From Bacteroidota bacterium (GTDB lineage Bacteria; Bacteroidota; Bacteroidia; Chitinophagales; Chitinophagaceae), in the NCBI GenBank assembly GCA_023430465.1, contig JAEZAM010000113.1:1-64000 (forward strand): 64,000 nucleotides of DNA, written 5' to 3'. Positions within the stretch are counted from its first letter, which is position 1. The number at the start of each line of letters is the position of its first letter. Below the pieces are notes generated by a model. That model had not been told where the DNA came from. It was given only the letters and a program-made list of their open reading frames with translations, and searched no databases. A program made the translations under genes and the position numbers. Positions 52,613 to 61,168 of this stretch are shown here, piece by piece.

Positions 52613-52939
52613 ATGGCAGTATTAATTTATTCTACCGTGGCGGGGCAAACAACTCAAGGCTATGATGGTGTGCTCGCAGCGGTAAAGCCGTATCTCCAAA
52701 ATGCGCCCGGATTTATTATGCACTTTGCCCATCCCGCAGAAGGATGCTGGAAAATATACGAAGTATGGGAGTCTAAATCGGAAGCCGATAAATGGTTCGC
52801 GAAGCATGTTGTCCCAAATATTCCGAAGGGTCTGCATCCAAAACGAAGCTATGCAAAACTGCATAGCATGGTCCCTGGCAATTTTCCGGGTATCATGTCG
52901 CTGGTCGCTGCACACGATCCACGACCAGGCAGTAAGTAG
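52613..52939 (+). CDS. small protein resembling an antibiotic-biosynthesis monooxygenase-type dimeric barrel
   Basis: A 108-residue protein with no signal peptide. The plan is a short beta strand (MAVLIYSTV), a helix (GYDGVLAAVKPYLQNA), strands with FIMHFAHPAEGCWKIYEVWES and a helix (EADKWFAKHVVPNIP), as in dimeric alpha/beta-barrel (ABM or EthD-like) proteins. No metal or cofactor residue is evident, so the function is open. The frame extends upstream to 52346, but the ATG at 52613 (MAVLIYS) is the natural start. Confidence 0.65.
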   Translation: MAVLIYSTVAGQTTQGYDGVLAAVKPYLQNAPGFIMHFAHPAEGCWKIYEVWESKSEADKWFAKHVVPNIPKGLHPKRSYAKLHSMVPGNFPGIMSLVAAHDPRPGSK

Positions 52940-53161
52940 TGGCTGCTTATTTTTCAGTAAAAGCATCGGGAATTTGGCTGAGCATCTGGTCATCATGATA
53001 CTGCATGGTCGGGTGCAGGAACTCCCGGGATTTGACCGGCAACGATAGGGGAAGAGGGCGGCTGTCAGCAGGCTATGCGATTTTGAGGAGTGTGCTGCTG
53101 ACAGGTGAATGCGGCTGAAAAAATGAGGGTTTTTGGTTAGTTGGTGAGGTTTTGGTCCCAT

Positions 53162-53218
53162 CGGGGCCGTACAAACCCCGCAAAATCGAAAGTTGTCAAC
53201 CTTTAAAAGGTTGACAAC
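53162..53218. repeat. two palindromes: CGGGG/CCCCG and GTTGTCAACC
   Basis: CGGGG-9-CCCCG (53162-53180), then GTTGTCAACCTTT / AAAGGTTGACAAC (53192-53204 with 53206-53218), a perfect 13-bp inverted repeat with one central base. Both lie in the 52940-53400 gap, which has no recognised gene. Confidence 0.8.
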
Positions 53219-53404
53219 CTTTTACTGCGAGGACCCTTAGAGAGAGTCAATTTCCTCCCGTCAATCGCCGAAAATCCTCCTGATAAACAAATCTCCCCCC
53301 ACAAAAAAATCGTCTTTACCCAGGGATCGTGGCGCGAAGAAAGCAACATAGAACCTCGTTTTGTCGACTCAACCGCCCGGCTCGTCGTCGAAGCGAGGTA
53401 CTAA
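53206..53404 (+). other. open frame of ~65 codons without a start codon
   Basis: From about 53206 an uninterrupted frame runs to TAA at 53402-53404, with a protein-like sequence (KIVFTQGSWREESNIEPRFV near the end) but no ATG, GTG or TTG. It could be a gene remnant or chance. It overlaps the stop codon of the minus-strand gene at 53401 by four bases. No family is recognised. Confidence 0.2.
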
Positions 53405-53703
53405 CGGAACAGGATAAACGCGCGGAAAATTTGTGCACTCCCCAACGCAACGATACACCAGAATAATTCAGGAAGCACAACAGTGTTCTTTAACCCTATG
53501 ATGTGTAAACCATAATTCAGCACCGAACCCGCCAGAACCATCATTATACCAAGACCTAAGGTGTATTTGAACTGCCTTCTGCTTGCCCTGTCCTTCTGAA
53601 CATTTAAAATGACCTTTTGTGCATAATGCGCAGACACGCCCTTTTGCCTCAGCACAAGAATGACTTCCTGCCCTGTAGAATGCTTCTTCAGGTCTTCGAC
53701 CAT
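53401..53703 (-). CDS. small membrane protein
   Basis: A 100-residue protein. The N-terminal half is a charged helical region (MVEDLKKHSTGQEVILVLRQ, YAQKVILNVQKDRASRRQFK), followed by two hydrophobic helices (about 49-66 and 74-92). Unknown family; perhaps a membrane-bound regulator. A TACTTTG sequence at about 53745-53753 upstream may be part of a promoter. Confidence 0.65.
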   Translation of the reverse strand: MVEDLKKHSTGQEVILVLRQKGVSAHYAQKVILNVQKDRASRRQFKYTLGLGIMMVLAGSVLNYGLHIIGLKNTVVLPELFWCIVALGSAQIFRAFILFR

Positions 53704-53797
53704 TTCATGAAGTTGATGTAAGTCTTCTTACGGTTGCATTGATGCCAAAGTATTAGTATATCCCGAGAACACCAACGTGAAAGAGCACATTCTTGTG

Positions 53798-54739
53798 CTA
53801 CCTGAACTGAAACGTGTTGATCAGTTTCTTTATCTCGGGCAGATACATTGCACCGTTTTTACGGGCGATAGCCTGGATGGAGACGGCCCGGTCCTCCCTG
53901 ACCACTACACATTGGTAGATAAGGATTGTGTCGCCCTCATGGTTCCCCCACAATTCTGCCTGGCTTGCGTTGTATCCATTCAGTGCATCGTCAGATTCAT
54001 TTCGCACTGTGAGCAGTCCTGCGCCATATTCTGATGCTTTCTCTATAAATAGCCGGCTGATCTCCCGTGCATTCTTTCCATCACTCGGGACAGACGTCAC
54101 CATTATCACGGGTTCATCCGGATTACCTGCGGGGCGCTTCCCTCCCGCAGAATAGATATACATGCCCGCACTAAACTGAGCAAACCGAAAGAGTGACTGG
54201 CTGTCGTCCAGTGTAAATCCTGCATTTGCGAATGGGTCCACTGTGCTGGTCTTATCATAAATGATGGAATTGAAAATGGACGTGATCTCGCTTTCTGCAT
54301 TCACATCTGTTTCAGGATAATTGGCCATAACAGCGACAGAGAAACTGCTATCACCAAATACAAGCCCACTTACTTTAAACCCAGGTTCGCCCGCCATCAC
54401 GATATATTTCGCGGGAAAGCCAGCGATCCTTGTTCCTTCATAATGAAATACCTCTACACCTTTACGCTCAAATCCCTCGCGGGTGTAGGTTGCTGCGTTT
54501 GTATAGAAATTTCCGCCAACAAGATCGAACACATTCACCAGCGCCGTTGAATCACGCTCCAGTCCGATGAAAGAACCCGCAAGTTTGTAGGCAGGCGGCG
54601 GGATAACGTATAGTCGGGTACCGGGTATGTTGATGTGCTTCGTTGTCTTAGGCTGTGCTTGAGTATTGGTGACTGCACCATTAGATTGCTTCTGATTGCA
54701 GGAGGTGGCGATGAAGAAGAGGATGAATACAATTCGCAT
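53798..54739 (-). CDS. lipoprotein of unknown function
   Basis: A 313-residue protein. Lipoprotein signal MRIVFILFFIATSC (Cys14), a polar linker (NQKQSNGAVTNTQAQP), then a mixed alpha/beta region with TRLYVIPPPAYKLAGSFIGL, FPAKYIVMAGEPGF, AVMANYPETDVNAE and VIMVTSVPSDG. I see no catalytic motif. Likely attached to the outer or inner membrane facing the periplasm. No family recognised. Confidence 0.72.
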   Translation of the reverse strand: MRIVFILFFIATSCNQKQSNGAVTNTQAQPKTTKHINIPGTRLYVIPPPAYKLAGSFIGLERDSTALVNVFDLVGGNFYTNAATYTREGFERKGVEVFHYEGTRIAGFPAKYIVMAGEPGFKVSGLVFGDSSFSVAVMANYPETDVNAESEITSIFNSIIYDKTSTVDPFANAGFTLDDSQSLFRFAQFSAGMYIYSAGGKRPAGNPDEPVIMVTSVPSDGKNAREISRLFIEKASEYGAGLLTVRNESDDALNGYNASQAELWGNHEGDTILIYQCVVVREDRAVSIQAIARKNGAMYLPEIKKLINTFQFR

Positions 54740-54761
54740 GACCGAAGGTACGGTGGGAACA

Positions 54762-54950
54762 AGTTCAGGTTGAGATTGAGGTTGAGGAAGAATTAAAAAT
54801 TAAAAATGAAAAAAAATTAGCCAAAAAAGCCAACCGCAGGCTAGCCTCGATCTCAATCATAACCCTATCCAGCAGTAACCCGCATCCCACTTCCGCTTCG
54901 TACCGGCAGGCAAGCCCGCATCCCGCATCCCCTATCCAGCTATCTGATAT
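54762..54950. repeat. mosaic repeat: GAGGTT, AT-rich module, GCATCC units
   Basis: AGGTTGAGATTGAGGTTGAGG (54765-54786) is followed by the ATTAAAAATGAAAAA core (54788-54815), then after about 60 bases CCCGCATCCCGCATCCCC and CTATCCAGC units (54880-54945). The modules recall those near the window start, 12965, 32908-33240 and 33321-33380, in another order. I see no gene in 54740-55026. Confidence 0.8.
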
Positions 54951-54970
54951 CCCGTACCACGCGTTGCAAC

Positions 54971-55002
54971 AAAAATCCCCTCCTGAAAGCAGGAAGGGAT
55001 TT
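54971..55002 (-). terminator. terminator after atpA
   Basis: AAATCCCCTCCTG (54973-54985) pairs with CAGGAAGGGATTT (54990-55002) with one mismatch and an AAAG loop; the minus strand continues with TTTTT. It lies 24 bases past the atpA stop codon, so transcription of the ATP synthase operon can stop here. Confidence 0.9.
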
Positions 55003-55026
55003 ATCTCAAAATGAACTAAACTTAAC

Positions 55027-56604
55027 TTACTTGTATTGAGGAATGATGCTTTTCGCCAGATCAACCATCTTCTGGATACCATCTTCCGGCAGATTTCCTT
55101 TTTTGAACGCGGCCATTACGTCAGGAAGCTTGTTGTCCATTTCCATCAGGAACTGTTCTTCAAACTCACGGACGCGATTTACTGCCACCTCTTTCAGGAA
55201 TCCGTTTGTTCCCAGGTAAATGATCGCTACCTGCTTTTCAACTGAGAACGGTGCATACTGAGGTTGCTTCAGGATTTCCACGTTGCGCGCACCTTTATCG
55301 ATCACATTCTTTGTGGCAGGGTCAAGGTCACCGCCGAATTTGGAGAAGGCTTCCAGTTCACGGTAGAGGGCCTGGTCAAGCTTCAATGTACCTGCTACCT
55401 TCTTCATACTCTTGATCTGAGCGTTACCACCCACACGGCTTACCGAGATACCTACGTTGATCGCAGGTCGGATACCGGAGAGGAAGAGGTTAGACTCAAG
55501 GAAGATCTGGCCGTCCGTGATCGAGATCACGTTCGTCGGGATGTAAGCGGATACGTCACCTGCCTGTGTTTCAATGATCGGCAGGGCCGTCAGCGATCCT
55601 CCACCTTTTACGAGGTGACGGATTGACTCGGGAAGATCGTTCATGTTCTTTACGATCTCATCGTTGTTGATCACTTTTGCAGCTCTTTCGAGAAGACGGC
55701 TGTGGAGATAGAATACGTCACCAGGGTAAGCCTCACGTCCCGGAGGGCGGCGAAGCAGCAGGGATACCTCGCGGTACGCCACGGCCTGTTTTGACAGATC
55801 ATCATAGATGATCAGCGCAGGACGGCCGGTATCGCGGAAGAACTCACCGATCGCAGCACCGGCAAATGGTGCATAGAACTGGAGAGGTGCGGGATCAGAT
55901 GCAGAGGCAGCAACGATGGTAGTAAACTCCATCGCACCGGCATCCTGCAGGGTCTTCATCACACCGGCAATGGTGGATGCTTTCTGACCGATCGCTACGT
56001 AGATACAGTATACAGTTTTACCGGCAGCATGAAATTCACGCTGATTGATGATCGTGTCGATCGCGATGGCGGTTTTACCCGTCTGGCGGTCACCGATGAT
56101 CAGCTCACGCTGTCCGCGACCGATAGGGATCATCGCATCGATGGCTTTGATACCGGTTTGCAGTGGTTCCTTTACTGGCTCACGGAAGATAACCCCGGGT
56201 GCTTTACGCTCCAGCGGCATTTCATAACGCTCACCCTGGATCGGGCCTTTACCATCGATCGGCTCACCGAGCGTATTCACCACGCGGCCAACCATGCCCT
56301 CTCCTACTTTGATTGAGGCGATCTGACCAGTACGGCGAACTTTCGCTCCTTCCTGGATAGCACCTGTTTCACCCATCAATACCACACCCACGTTGTCTTC
56401 TTCCAGGTTCAGGGCGATAGCACGTACGCCATTTTCAAACTCTACCAGTTCACCATAGCGAACATTTCCCAGTCCATATACACGGGCGATTCCATCACCC
56501 ACCTGTAATACAGAACCTACTTCCTCAAGATCGGCGCTGGCGTTGAAATTGCTCAACTGCTGACGCAGTATCGCACTAATTTCATCGGGTTTAATCTCTG
56601 CCAT
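55027..56604 (-). CDS. atpA: ATP synthase F1 subunit alpha
   Basis: Non-catalytic nucleotide-binding subunit of the F1 head. 525 residues, in the family range. Walker A is GDRQTGKT (171-178), preceded by the family region IPIGRGQRELIIG; the alpha signature PAINVGISVSRVGG (about 363-376) and a C-terminal helical domain follow. N-terminal EISAILRQQLSNF is typical. It is the last gene of atpBEFHA, with 38 bases between it and atpH, and is followed by a terminator instead of atpG. Confidence 0.99.
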   Translation of the reverse strand: MAEIKPDEISAILRQQLSNFNASADLEEVGSVLQVGDGIARVYGLGNVRYGELVEFENGVRAIALNLEEDNVGVVLMGETGAIQEGAKVRRTGQIASIKVGEGMVGRVVNTLGEPIDGKGPIQGERYEMPLERKAPGVIFREPVKEPLQTGIKAIDAMIPIGRGQRELIIGDRQTGKTAIAIDTIINQREFHAAGKTVYCIYVAIGQKASTIAGVMKTLQDAGAMEFTTIVAASASDPAPLQFYAPFAGAAIGEFFRDTGRPALIIYDDLSKQAVAYREVSLLLRRPPGREAYPGDVFYLHSRLLERAAKVINNDEIVKNMNDLPESIRHLVKGGGSLTALPIIETQAGDVSAYIPTNVISITDGQIFLESNLFLSGIRPAINVGISVSRVGGNAQIKSMKKVAGTLKLDQALYRELEAFSKFGGDLDPATKNVIDKGARNVEILKQPQYAPFSVEKQVAIIYLGTNGFLKEVAVNRVREFEEQFLMEMDNKLPDVMAAFKKGNLPEDGIQKMVDLAKSIIPQYK

Positions 56605-56642
56605 ATTTGTTGTTTGTCTTTTGTAATTGTTGACCGGGTTGA

Positions 56643-57206
56643 TTACCGGATCTTATAAATAAAGTCGTTGTTTTCAAACTGACGGGCAATTGCACGCAGG
56701 TCATAAGAAATGCTGGCATCCACCAGTTTGTCTTCGATCTGGAGGACAAAGCCACCTATAATTGAGGGGTCAACCTTTGACTCCAGTTCGAGGTTGGAAT
56801 AGCCCACAGACTTCTTCACCTGTGTCAGCACTGCAGTTTTCAACTCCTCACTCACCGGCGATGCCGTTGTCAGTTTTACAATATTGATATTCTTGTGCGT
56901 ATTGTATTGCGTGATGAATGCTGCCACGATCTCCGGCAGGTTGCTTTCACGGCCTTTTGTTATCAGCAGGTCATTGAATGCTGTAGTAAGCTTGCTGAGC
57001 TTACCTGCTGTAACTGCCTGCATTATCTTTTTCTTCACATCTGCTTTGATGACCGGGCTGCGAAGCAGGTTCACCAGGTCGCGGTTGCTCTTGCAGGCCG
57101 CCTGCAACCACTTCATGTCTGCATACACCTCTTCCAGGGTGTTCTGCTCGATGGTGAGATCGAGTAGTGATTTGGCGTATCGCGATGCTAAGCGTGGATT
57201 AGGCAT
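56643..57206 (-). CDS. atpH: ATP synthase F1 subunit delta
   Basis: Stator subunit joining the peripheral stalk to F1. 187 residues. The N-terminal six-helix domain starts NPRLASRYAKSLLDLTIEQ, and the C-terminal SKVDPSIIGGFVLQIEDKLVDASI is the delta/OSCP hallmark (GGF-x-L-x-x-x-x-x-x-D-x-S). It lies between atpF and atpA in the operon, 50 bases after atpF. Confidence 0.97.
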   Translation of the reverse strand: MPNPRLASRYAKSLLDLTIEQNTLEEVYADMKWLQAACKSNRDLVNLLRSPVIKADVKKKIMQAVTAGKLSKLTTAFNDLLITKGRESNLPEIVAAFITQYNTHKNINIVKLTTASPVSEELKTAVLTQVKKSVGYSNLELESKVDPSIIGGFVLQIEDKLVDASISYDLRAIARQFENNDFIYKIR

Positions 57207-57256
57207 AAATGTTTTTGAAATTAGTCTGTTTGTGACAATAGACGATCAGTGGACTA

Positions 57257-57751
57257 TCAGTTCAGTTTCACTTCGTCTACCAGTCCCCTGATATGTGCTT
57301 CCTGCGCTTCTTTTGTAGCCAGTTCCCTTCTCAGCACTTTTTCGCTCACTTCCACTACCAGTTTACCAACCTGGTTCTTCACTTCAGTAAGGGCAGCCAT
57401 TTTTTGAGCGTTGATCGCCTGCTGAGCATCGGTGATGATCTTGTTGGCTTCGACTTTCGCCTGCTCCTTTGCCTCATTGATGATCCTGTCTTTGGTATCA
57501 CGGGCCTCTTTCAGAAGCTGCGCGCGTTCTTCGCGGGCTTTGGCAAGCAGGTTTTCATTCTCGTTTTTCAACTGGGCCATTTCTGCCTTTACGCGTTCTG
57601 CCGAAGCGATGGAGTTCGCGATCTCGGATTCTCTTTTATCCAGAGAACTCAGGATAGGCTTCCACGCAAATTTGCGGAGGAGCAACAGGACAATGATGAA
57701 GGCAACAAGTGTCCAGAAGAAAAAGCCGAGGCTGGGGGTTAACAATTCCAT
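57257..57751 (-). CDS. atpF: ATP synthase Fo subunit b
   Basis: Peripheral-stalk subunit. 164 residues with one N-terminal membrane helix (about 7-27, PSLGFFFWTLVAFIIVLLLL) followed by a long charged coiled coil (about 35-150, rich in Ala, Glu, Lys), as usual for b. Dimerises and contacts delta. It lies 89 bases after atpE and 50 before atpH. Confidence 0.97.
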   Translation of the reverse strand: MELLTPSLGFFFWTLVAFIIVLLLLRKFAWKPILSSLDKRESEIANSIASAERVKAEMAQLKNENENLLAKAREERAQLLKEARDTKDRIINEAKEQAKVEANKIITDAQQAINAQKMAALTEVKNQVGKLVVEVSEKVLRRELATKEAQEAHIRGLVDEVKLN

Positions 57752-57840
57752 ATACTATATTATAAATCTCTTGATTTTGAGAAAAGAACTGTACCCTCCG
57801 CCCTGTGCTTTGGGTACAGCACTGTGTTTGGGTCCTACGA

Positions 57841-58092
57841 TTATTTCAGTACTGCAAGGAGACCTGCGATTACTGCGAACAGCGCAACACCCTCAACGAA
57901 GGCGGCTGTAAGGATCATAGCACCACGGATGTCATTAGCAGCTTCAGGCTGACGAGCGATAGACTCAGCAGCACCTTTACCGATCTGGCCGATACCGATA
58001 CCTGCACCAATAGCAGCAAGACCAGCACCAACAGCTCCACCGAAGTGAGACCAGCTTCCGGTAACTTCAAGCAGCATGTTCATTAATTCCAT
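57841..58092 (-). CDS. atpE: ATP synthase Fo subunit c
   Basis: Proteolipid forming the rotor ring. 83 residues, two hydrophobic helices (about 18-42 and 57-80) joined by the polar loop ARQPEA (about 46-51). The ion-carrying Glu is in the second helix (TAAFVEGVALFAV). The GAGLAAIGAGIGIGQIGKGA helix packs the ring. The residue after the Glu is Gly, which fits proton rather than sodium coupling, though that is a family rule of thumb. It is 37 bases after atpB. Confidence 0.97.
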   Translation of the reverse strand: MELMNMLLEVTGSWSHFGGAVGAGLAAIGAGIGIGQIGKGAAESIARQPEAANDIRGAMILTAAFVEGVALFAVIAGLLAVLK

Positions 58093-58129
58093 GATTCTGA
58101 TTTTATATAATTAAAAAAAACAAGACTGA

Positions 58130-59215
58130 TTAATGGCCCTCTTCATCATAATGATGATCACCGATCGCCTGGCTGATGAACACCGCCGTCAGATTGGTGA
58201 AGATAAAGGCCTGTATGAACGCAACAAGTATTTCAATAACGTAAATAAACACCGCAAACGCAATGGACACCGGCGCAAATGACACACCTGCCGTCTTCGA
58301 CATTTCAGTGAAAATGAAGATCAGACTCACAAAGCTGAGAATGATGATGTGACCTGCCGTCATGTTTGCGAATAAACGCACGATAAGGGCGAAAGGCTTG
58401 GTGAATACACCGAGCAACTCCACAGGCAGCATCATCAGCTTCACCGGAACAGGGACACCCGGGAACCAGAAGATATGGCCCCAGAAATGCTTGTTTGTAC
58501 TTAACAGGATAACCACCAGGGAAATTATACCCAGTACTGCTGTGAATGCAATATTACCTGTCACATTCGCCGCGCCGGGAATCAATCCGAAGATATTATT
58601 GATCAGGATGAAAAAGAATACGGTCAACAGGTAAGGAAGGTATTTCTTGTACTGGTGTCCGAGGTTGGGCTTTGCCACATCATCCCGAACAAACATGATC
58701 ACGGGCTCGATCGCATTCTGTAAACCCTTCGGGGCAGACGTAACGCCCTGGCCCGAACGGTACTTCTTCGCCATCCAGGTCAGGATCAGAAAAAGAACCG
58801 CAAGCGCCAGCAACATCTGGACAACATTCTTGGTCAGTGAAAAATCATAGACGCGGACATTTTGATCAACGGCTCCGTTGGCGTCTACCGGAACGATCTT
58901 CTTGCCTTCCAACTTGTAGCCATTATGCGCTTCGGTACCGTGGTGAAAGGCGGATGACATGAACACATCCAGCCCGCGCTCGGGAGAGTAAAGGATCACC
59001 GGCAGAGGCAGTGTGGCATGAAAATCATGACCGTCCTTTCCCTTGAGAGAGAAAAAATGGAATTCGTGGGCATCAGCAATGTGGTCCAGCATTTCCTTGC
59101 CTGGATCGAACTTGCCGCCCTCCCCGCCTCCACCTGCATTGGCTGCAAGCGAAATGAGCAGGAAAAACATGCTGAAAACCGCTACCGGTAAGGTTTTGAT
59201 ACGTCTGAATCCCAT
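58130..59215 (-). CDS. atpB: ATP synthase Fo subunit a
   Basis: Proton half-channel subunit. 361 residues: an N-terminal region with a signal-like helix (GFRRIKTLPVAVFSMFFLLI to ANAGGGG) and a long extracytoplasmic part typical of Bacteroidota, then the membrane core (about 140-361) with PNLGHQYKKYLPYLLTVFFF, the essential-Arg helix ALIVRLFANMTAGHIII, and the final helix IEILVAFIQAFIFTNLTAVF. The frame is open to 59353, but the ATG at 59215 matches relatives. First gene of the operon; a -7 box is 21 bases upstream. No atpI or atpZ gene precedes it. Confidence 0.97.
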   Translation of the reverse strand: MGFRRIKTLPVAVFSMFFLLISLAANAGGGGEGGKFDPGKEMLDHIADAHEFHFFSLKGKDGHDFHATLPLPVILYSPERGLDVFMSSAFHHGTEAHNGYKLEGKKIVPVDANGAVDQNVRVYDFSLTKNVVQMLLALAVLFLILTWMAKKYRSGQGVTSAPKGLQNAIEPVIMFVRDDVAKPNLGHQYKKYLPYLLTVFFFILINNIFGLIPGAANVTGNIAFTAVLGIISLVVILLSTNKHFWGHIFWFPGVPVPVKLMMLPVELLGVFTKPFALIVRLFANMTAGHIIILSFVSLIFIFTEMSKTAGVSFAPVSIAFAVFIYVIEILVAFIQAFIFTNLTAVFISQAIGDHHYDEEGH

Positions 59216-59235
59216 ACAGTTCCGCAAATTTGCCG

Positions 59236-59243
59236 CAAAGATA
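59236..59243 (-). promoter_or_regulatory. candidate atp operon -7 box
   Basis: TATCTTTG on the minus strand matches TAnnTTTG exactly and would give a leader of about 20 bases for atpB. No clear -33 TTTG is at the right distance. Confidence 0.42.
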
Positions 59244-59326
59244 AGTCCGGGAAGGTGAAAACGGTAATTTGAAGGAAGGTATTTCTGGGGCCGGGTTCGG
59301 TGACCTCTTTGCCCGCTTTGGCTAGT

Positions 59327-59359
59327 TTGCGTCTTTACGTGAATTTCTCGCAAAGACGC
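59327..59359. repeat. inverted pair of CGCAAAGAC module
   Basis: TTTGCGTCTTT (59327-59337) and GCAAAGACGC (59350-59359) form an inverted repeat with about 13 bases between. It lies in the divergent gap between atpB and the ABC exporter and uses the same word as 32829-32868 and 49363-49378. Confidence 0.7.
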
Positions 59360-59407
59360 CAGGTTTAACAGCCAAGGCGCAAAAAAACTTGGCTAATTTC
59401 GCGCCTC

Positions 59408-61165
59408 ATGTCTACCGATTCGCCCAAAAAATTCGACATAGCCGTTCTCCGGAGGGTTTTTAGCTACGCGGCACCCTATAAGCGGAAATTTTTCATCTCG
59501 GTGGTAATGGCCATCCTGCTGGCCCTGATCACGCCCATCCGGCCACTGCTCATCCAGTGGACCGTAGATGACTATATTACCAACCACCTGGAGAAAATGG
59601 TCATTTATATTACCCTGATCCAGGTCGGGCTGATCCTTGTAGAAACCGCCATGCGGTTCGCCTTCAGCTTTATCACCGCCTGGCTCGGACAATCCGTCGT
59701 TAAAGATATGCGGGTGGCCGTTTATCAGAAAGTGCTGCGGCTCAACCTCTCACAGTTTGATAAAACACCCATTGGCACCCTCACCACACGGACCATCAAC
59801 GATATTGAATCCATCAACGATATTTTTGCTGAAGGCCTCGTACCCATCATCGCAGACCTGCTCAGCATCGTCTGTGTGCTGGTCTACATGTTCTGGGTCG
59901 ACTGGCAGCTAACCTTCATTGCGCTAATCCCCTTCCCGATCATCATCCTGGCCACTTACTATTTCAAGGAAAGCATCAACCGGTCTTTCTTCCGGGTGCG
60001 CAACGCGGTGTCCAGCTTAAACGCTTTTGTGCAGGAACACCTTACCGGCATGCAGGTTGTCCAGGCCTTTGCTTCGGAGGACAGGGAATTCGATAAATTT
60101 CGCAACATCAACCGCGAACACCGGAACGCCAACATCAAGGCAATTTTCGCCTACTCCGTCTTTTTCCCTGTAGTGGAGATCGTGCTGGCACTATCCATTG
60201 GCCTCGTAGTGTGGTGGACGGCGAAAGATGCGCTGCAGCTCCAGGTGAGCCAGCAGGGCACCGTCATTTCATTCATTCTCTGCCTGAACCTGCTCTTCCG
60301 CCCGCTCCGCGTACTCGCCGATAAATTCAATGTACTGCAGATGGGCGTGATCGCCAGCGAACGGGTTTTCAAAGTGCTCGACAATGATGATTATGTAAAA
60401 AAACCCTCCGGCTTTATCCCCGCTTCCCCCATCAAGGGAAAAGTGGAATTTGATCATGTCTGGTTCAGTTATACGGGTGATAAACAGGTCATCAGCGACC
60501 TGAGCTTTACCATAGAACCCGGCGAAACCATCGCCATCGTGGGACATACGGGCAGCGGGAAATCAACCATCATCAGTCTGCTGAACCGACTCTACCATAT
60601 CCAGGGTGGCGCGATCCGCGTTGACGGCGTGAATATTGAAGAATATGATCTTGATTTTTTGCGGAGAAATATCGGCGTAGTGCTGCAGGACGTATTTCTG
60701 TTTTCCGGCTCCGTAATGGATAACATCACCTTACGCAATGAAGATATCCCCCGCGAACGCGTGATCGAGGCAGCGAAGCTGATCCAGATGGATGAATTCA
60801 TCCGGCGGCTGCCCGGCGGGTATGATTACAATGTGATGGAGCGCGGCGCTACGCTCTCATTAGGTCAGCGGCAATTACTTTCATTCATCCGGGCACTTCT
60901 CTATAACCCTGCCATTCTCGTACTGGATGAAGCCACTTCTTCCGTGGATACCGAAAGCGAACAATTGATCCAACACGCCATCGATACGCTGATCAAAGGG
61001 CGCACCTCGATCGTGATCGCGCACCGGCTGTCCACGATCCGCAAGGCGGATAAGATTATCGTACTGGATAAAGGCGTCCTCAGAGAAGCCGGCACGCACG
61101 AAGACCTTCTCCGGCGCGGCGGCTACTACGCCGAGCTGCACCGGATGCAGTACCAGGAGGGGTGA
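59408..61165 (+). CDS. MsbA-like ABC exporter (fused membrane and ATPase domains)
   Basis: A 585-residue half-transporter: a type I exporter membrane domain with six helices (about 25-315; TTRTINDIESINDIF is the coupling region) and a nucleotide-binding domain (about 345-580). Walker A is GHTGSGKST (about 378-386), Q-loop VLQDVFLFSG, signature LSLGQRQ, Walker B ILVLDEATSSVD, switch IAHRLSTI. The signature LSLGQ replaces LSGGQ, as is frequent in this group. Lipid or drug export is plausible. A TAATTTCG sequence 8-15 bases before the ATG may be the -7 box, giving a nearly leaderless mRNA. Divergent from atpB. Its stop codon is followed directly by a G-rich repeat. Confidence 0.96.
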   Translation: MSTDSPKKFDIAVLRRVFSYAAPYKRKFFISVVMAILLALITPIRPLLIQWTVDDYITNHLEKMVIYITLIQVGLILVETAMRFAFSFITAWLGQSVVKDMRVAVYQKVLRLNLSQFDKTPIGTLTTRTINDIESINDIFAEGLVPIIADLLSIVCVLVYMFWVDWQLTFIALIPFPIIILATYYFKESINRSFFRVRNAVSSLNAFVQEHLTGMQVVQAFASEDREFDKFRNINREHRNANIKAIFAYSVFFPVVEIVLALSIGLVVWWTAKDALQLQVSQQGTVISFILCLNLLFRPLRVLADKFNVLQMGVIASERVFKVLDNDDYVKKPSGFIPASPIKGKVEFDHVWFSYTGDKQVISDLSFTIEPGETIAIVGHTGSGKSTIISLLNRLYHIQGGAIRVDGVNIEEYDLDFLRRNIGVVLQDVFLFSGSVMDNITLRNEDIPRERVIEAAKLIQMDEFIRRLPGGYDYNVMERGATLSLGQRQLLSFIRALLYNPAILVLDEATSSVDTESEQLIQHAIDTLIKGRTSIVIAHRLSTIRKADKIIVLDKGVLREAGTHEDLLRRGGYYAELHRMQYQEG

Positions 61166-61168
61166 GGC

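Noticed and set aside
60850..60870. Damaged ABC signature (LSLGQ) in the exporter
   Set aside because: A variable third residue is common in this exporter group, and all other motifs are intact.
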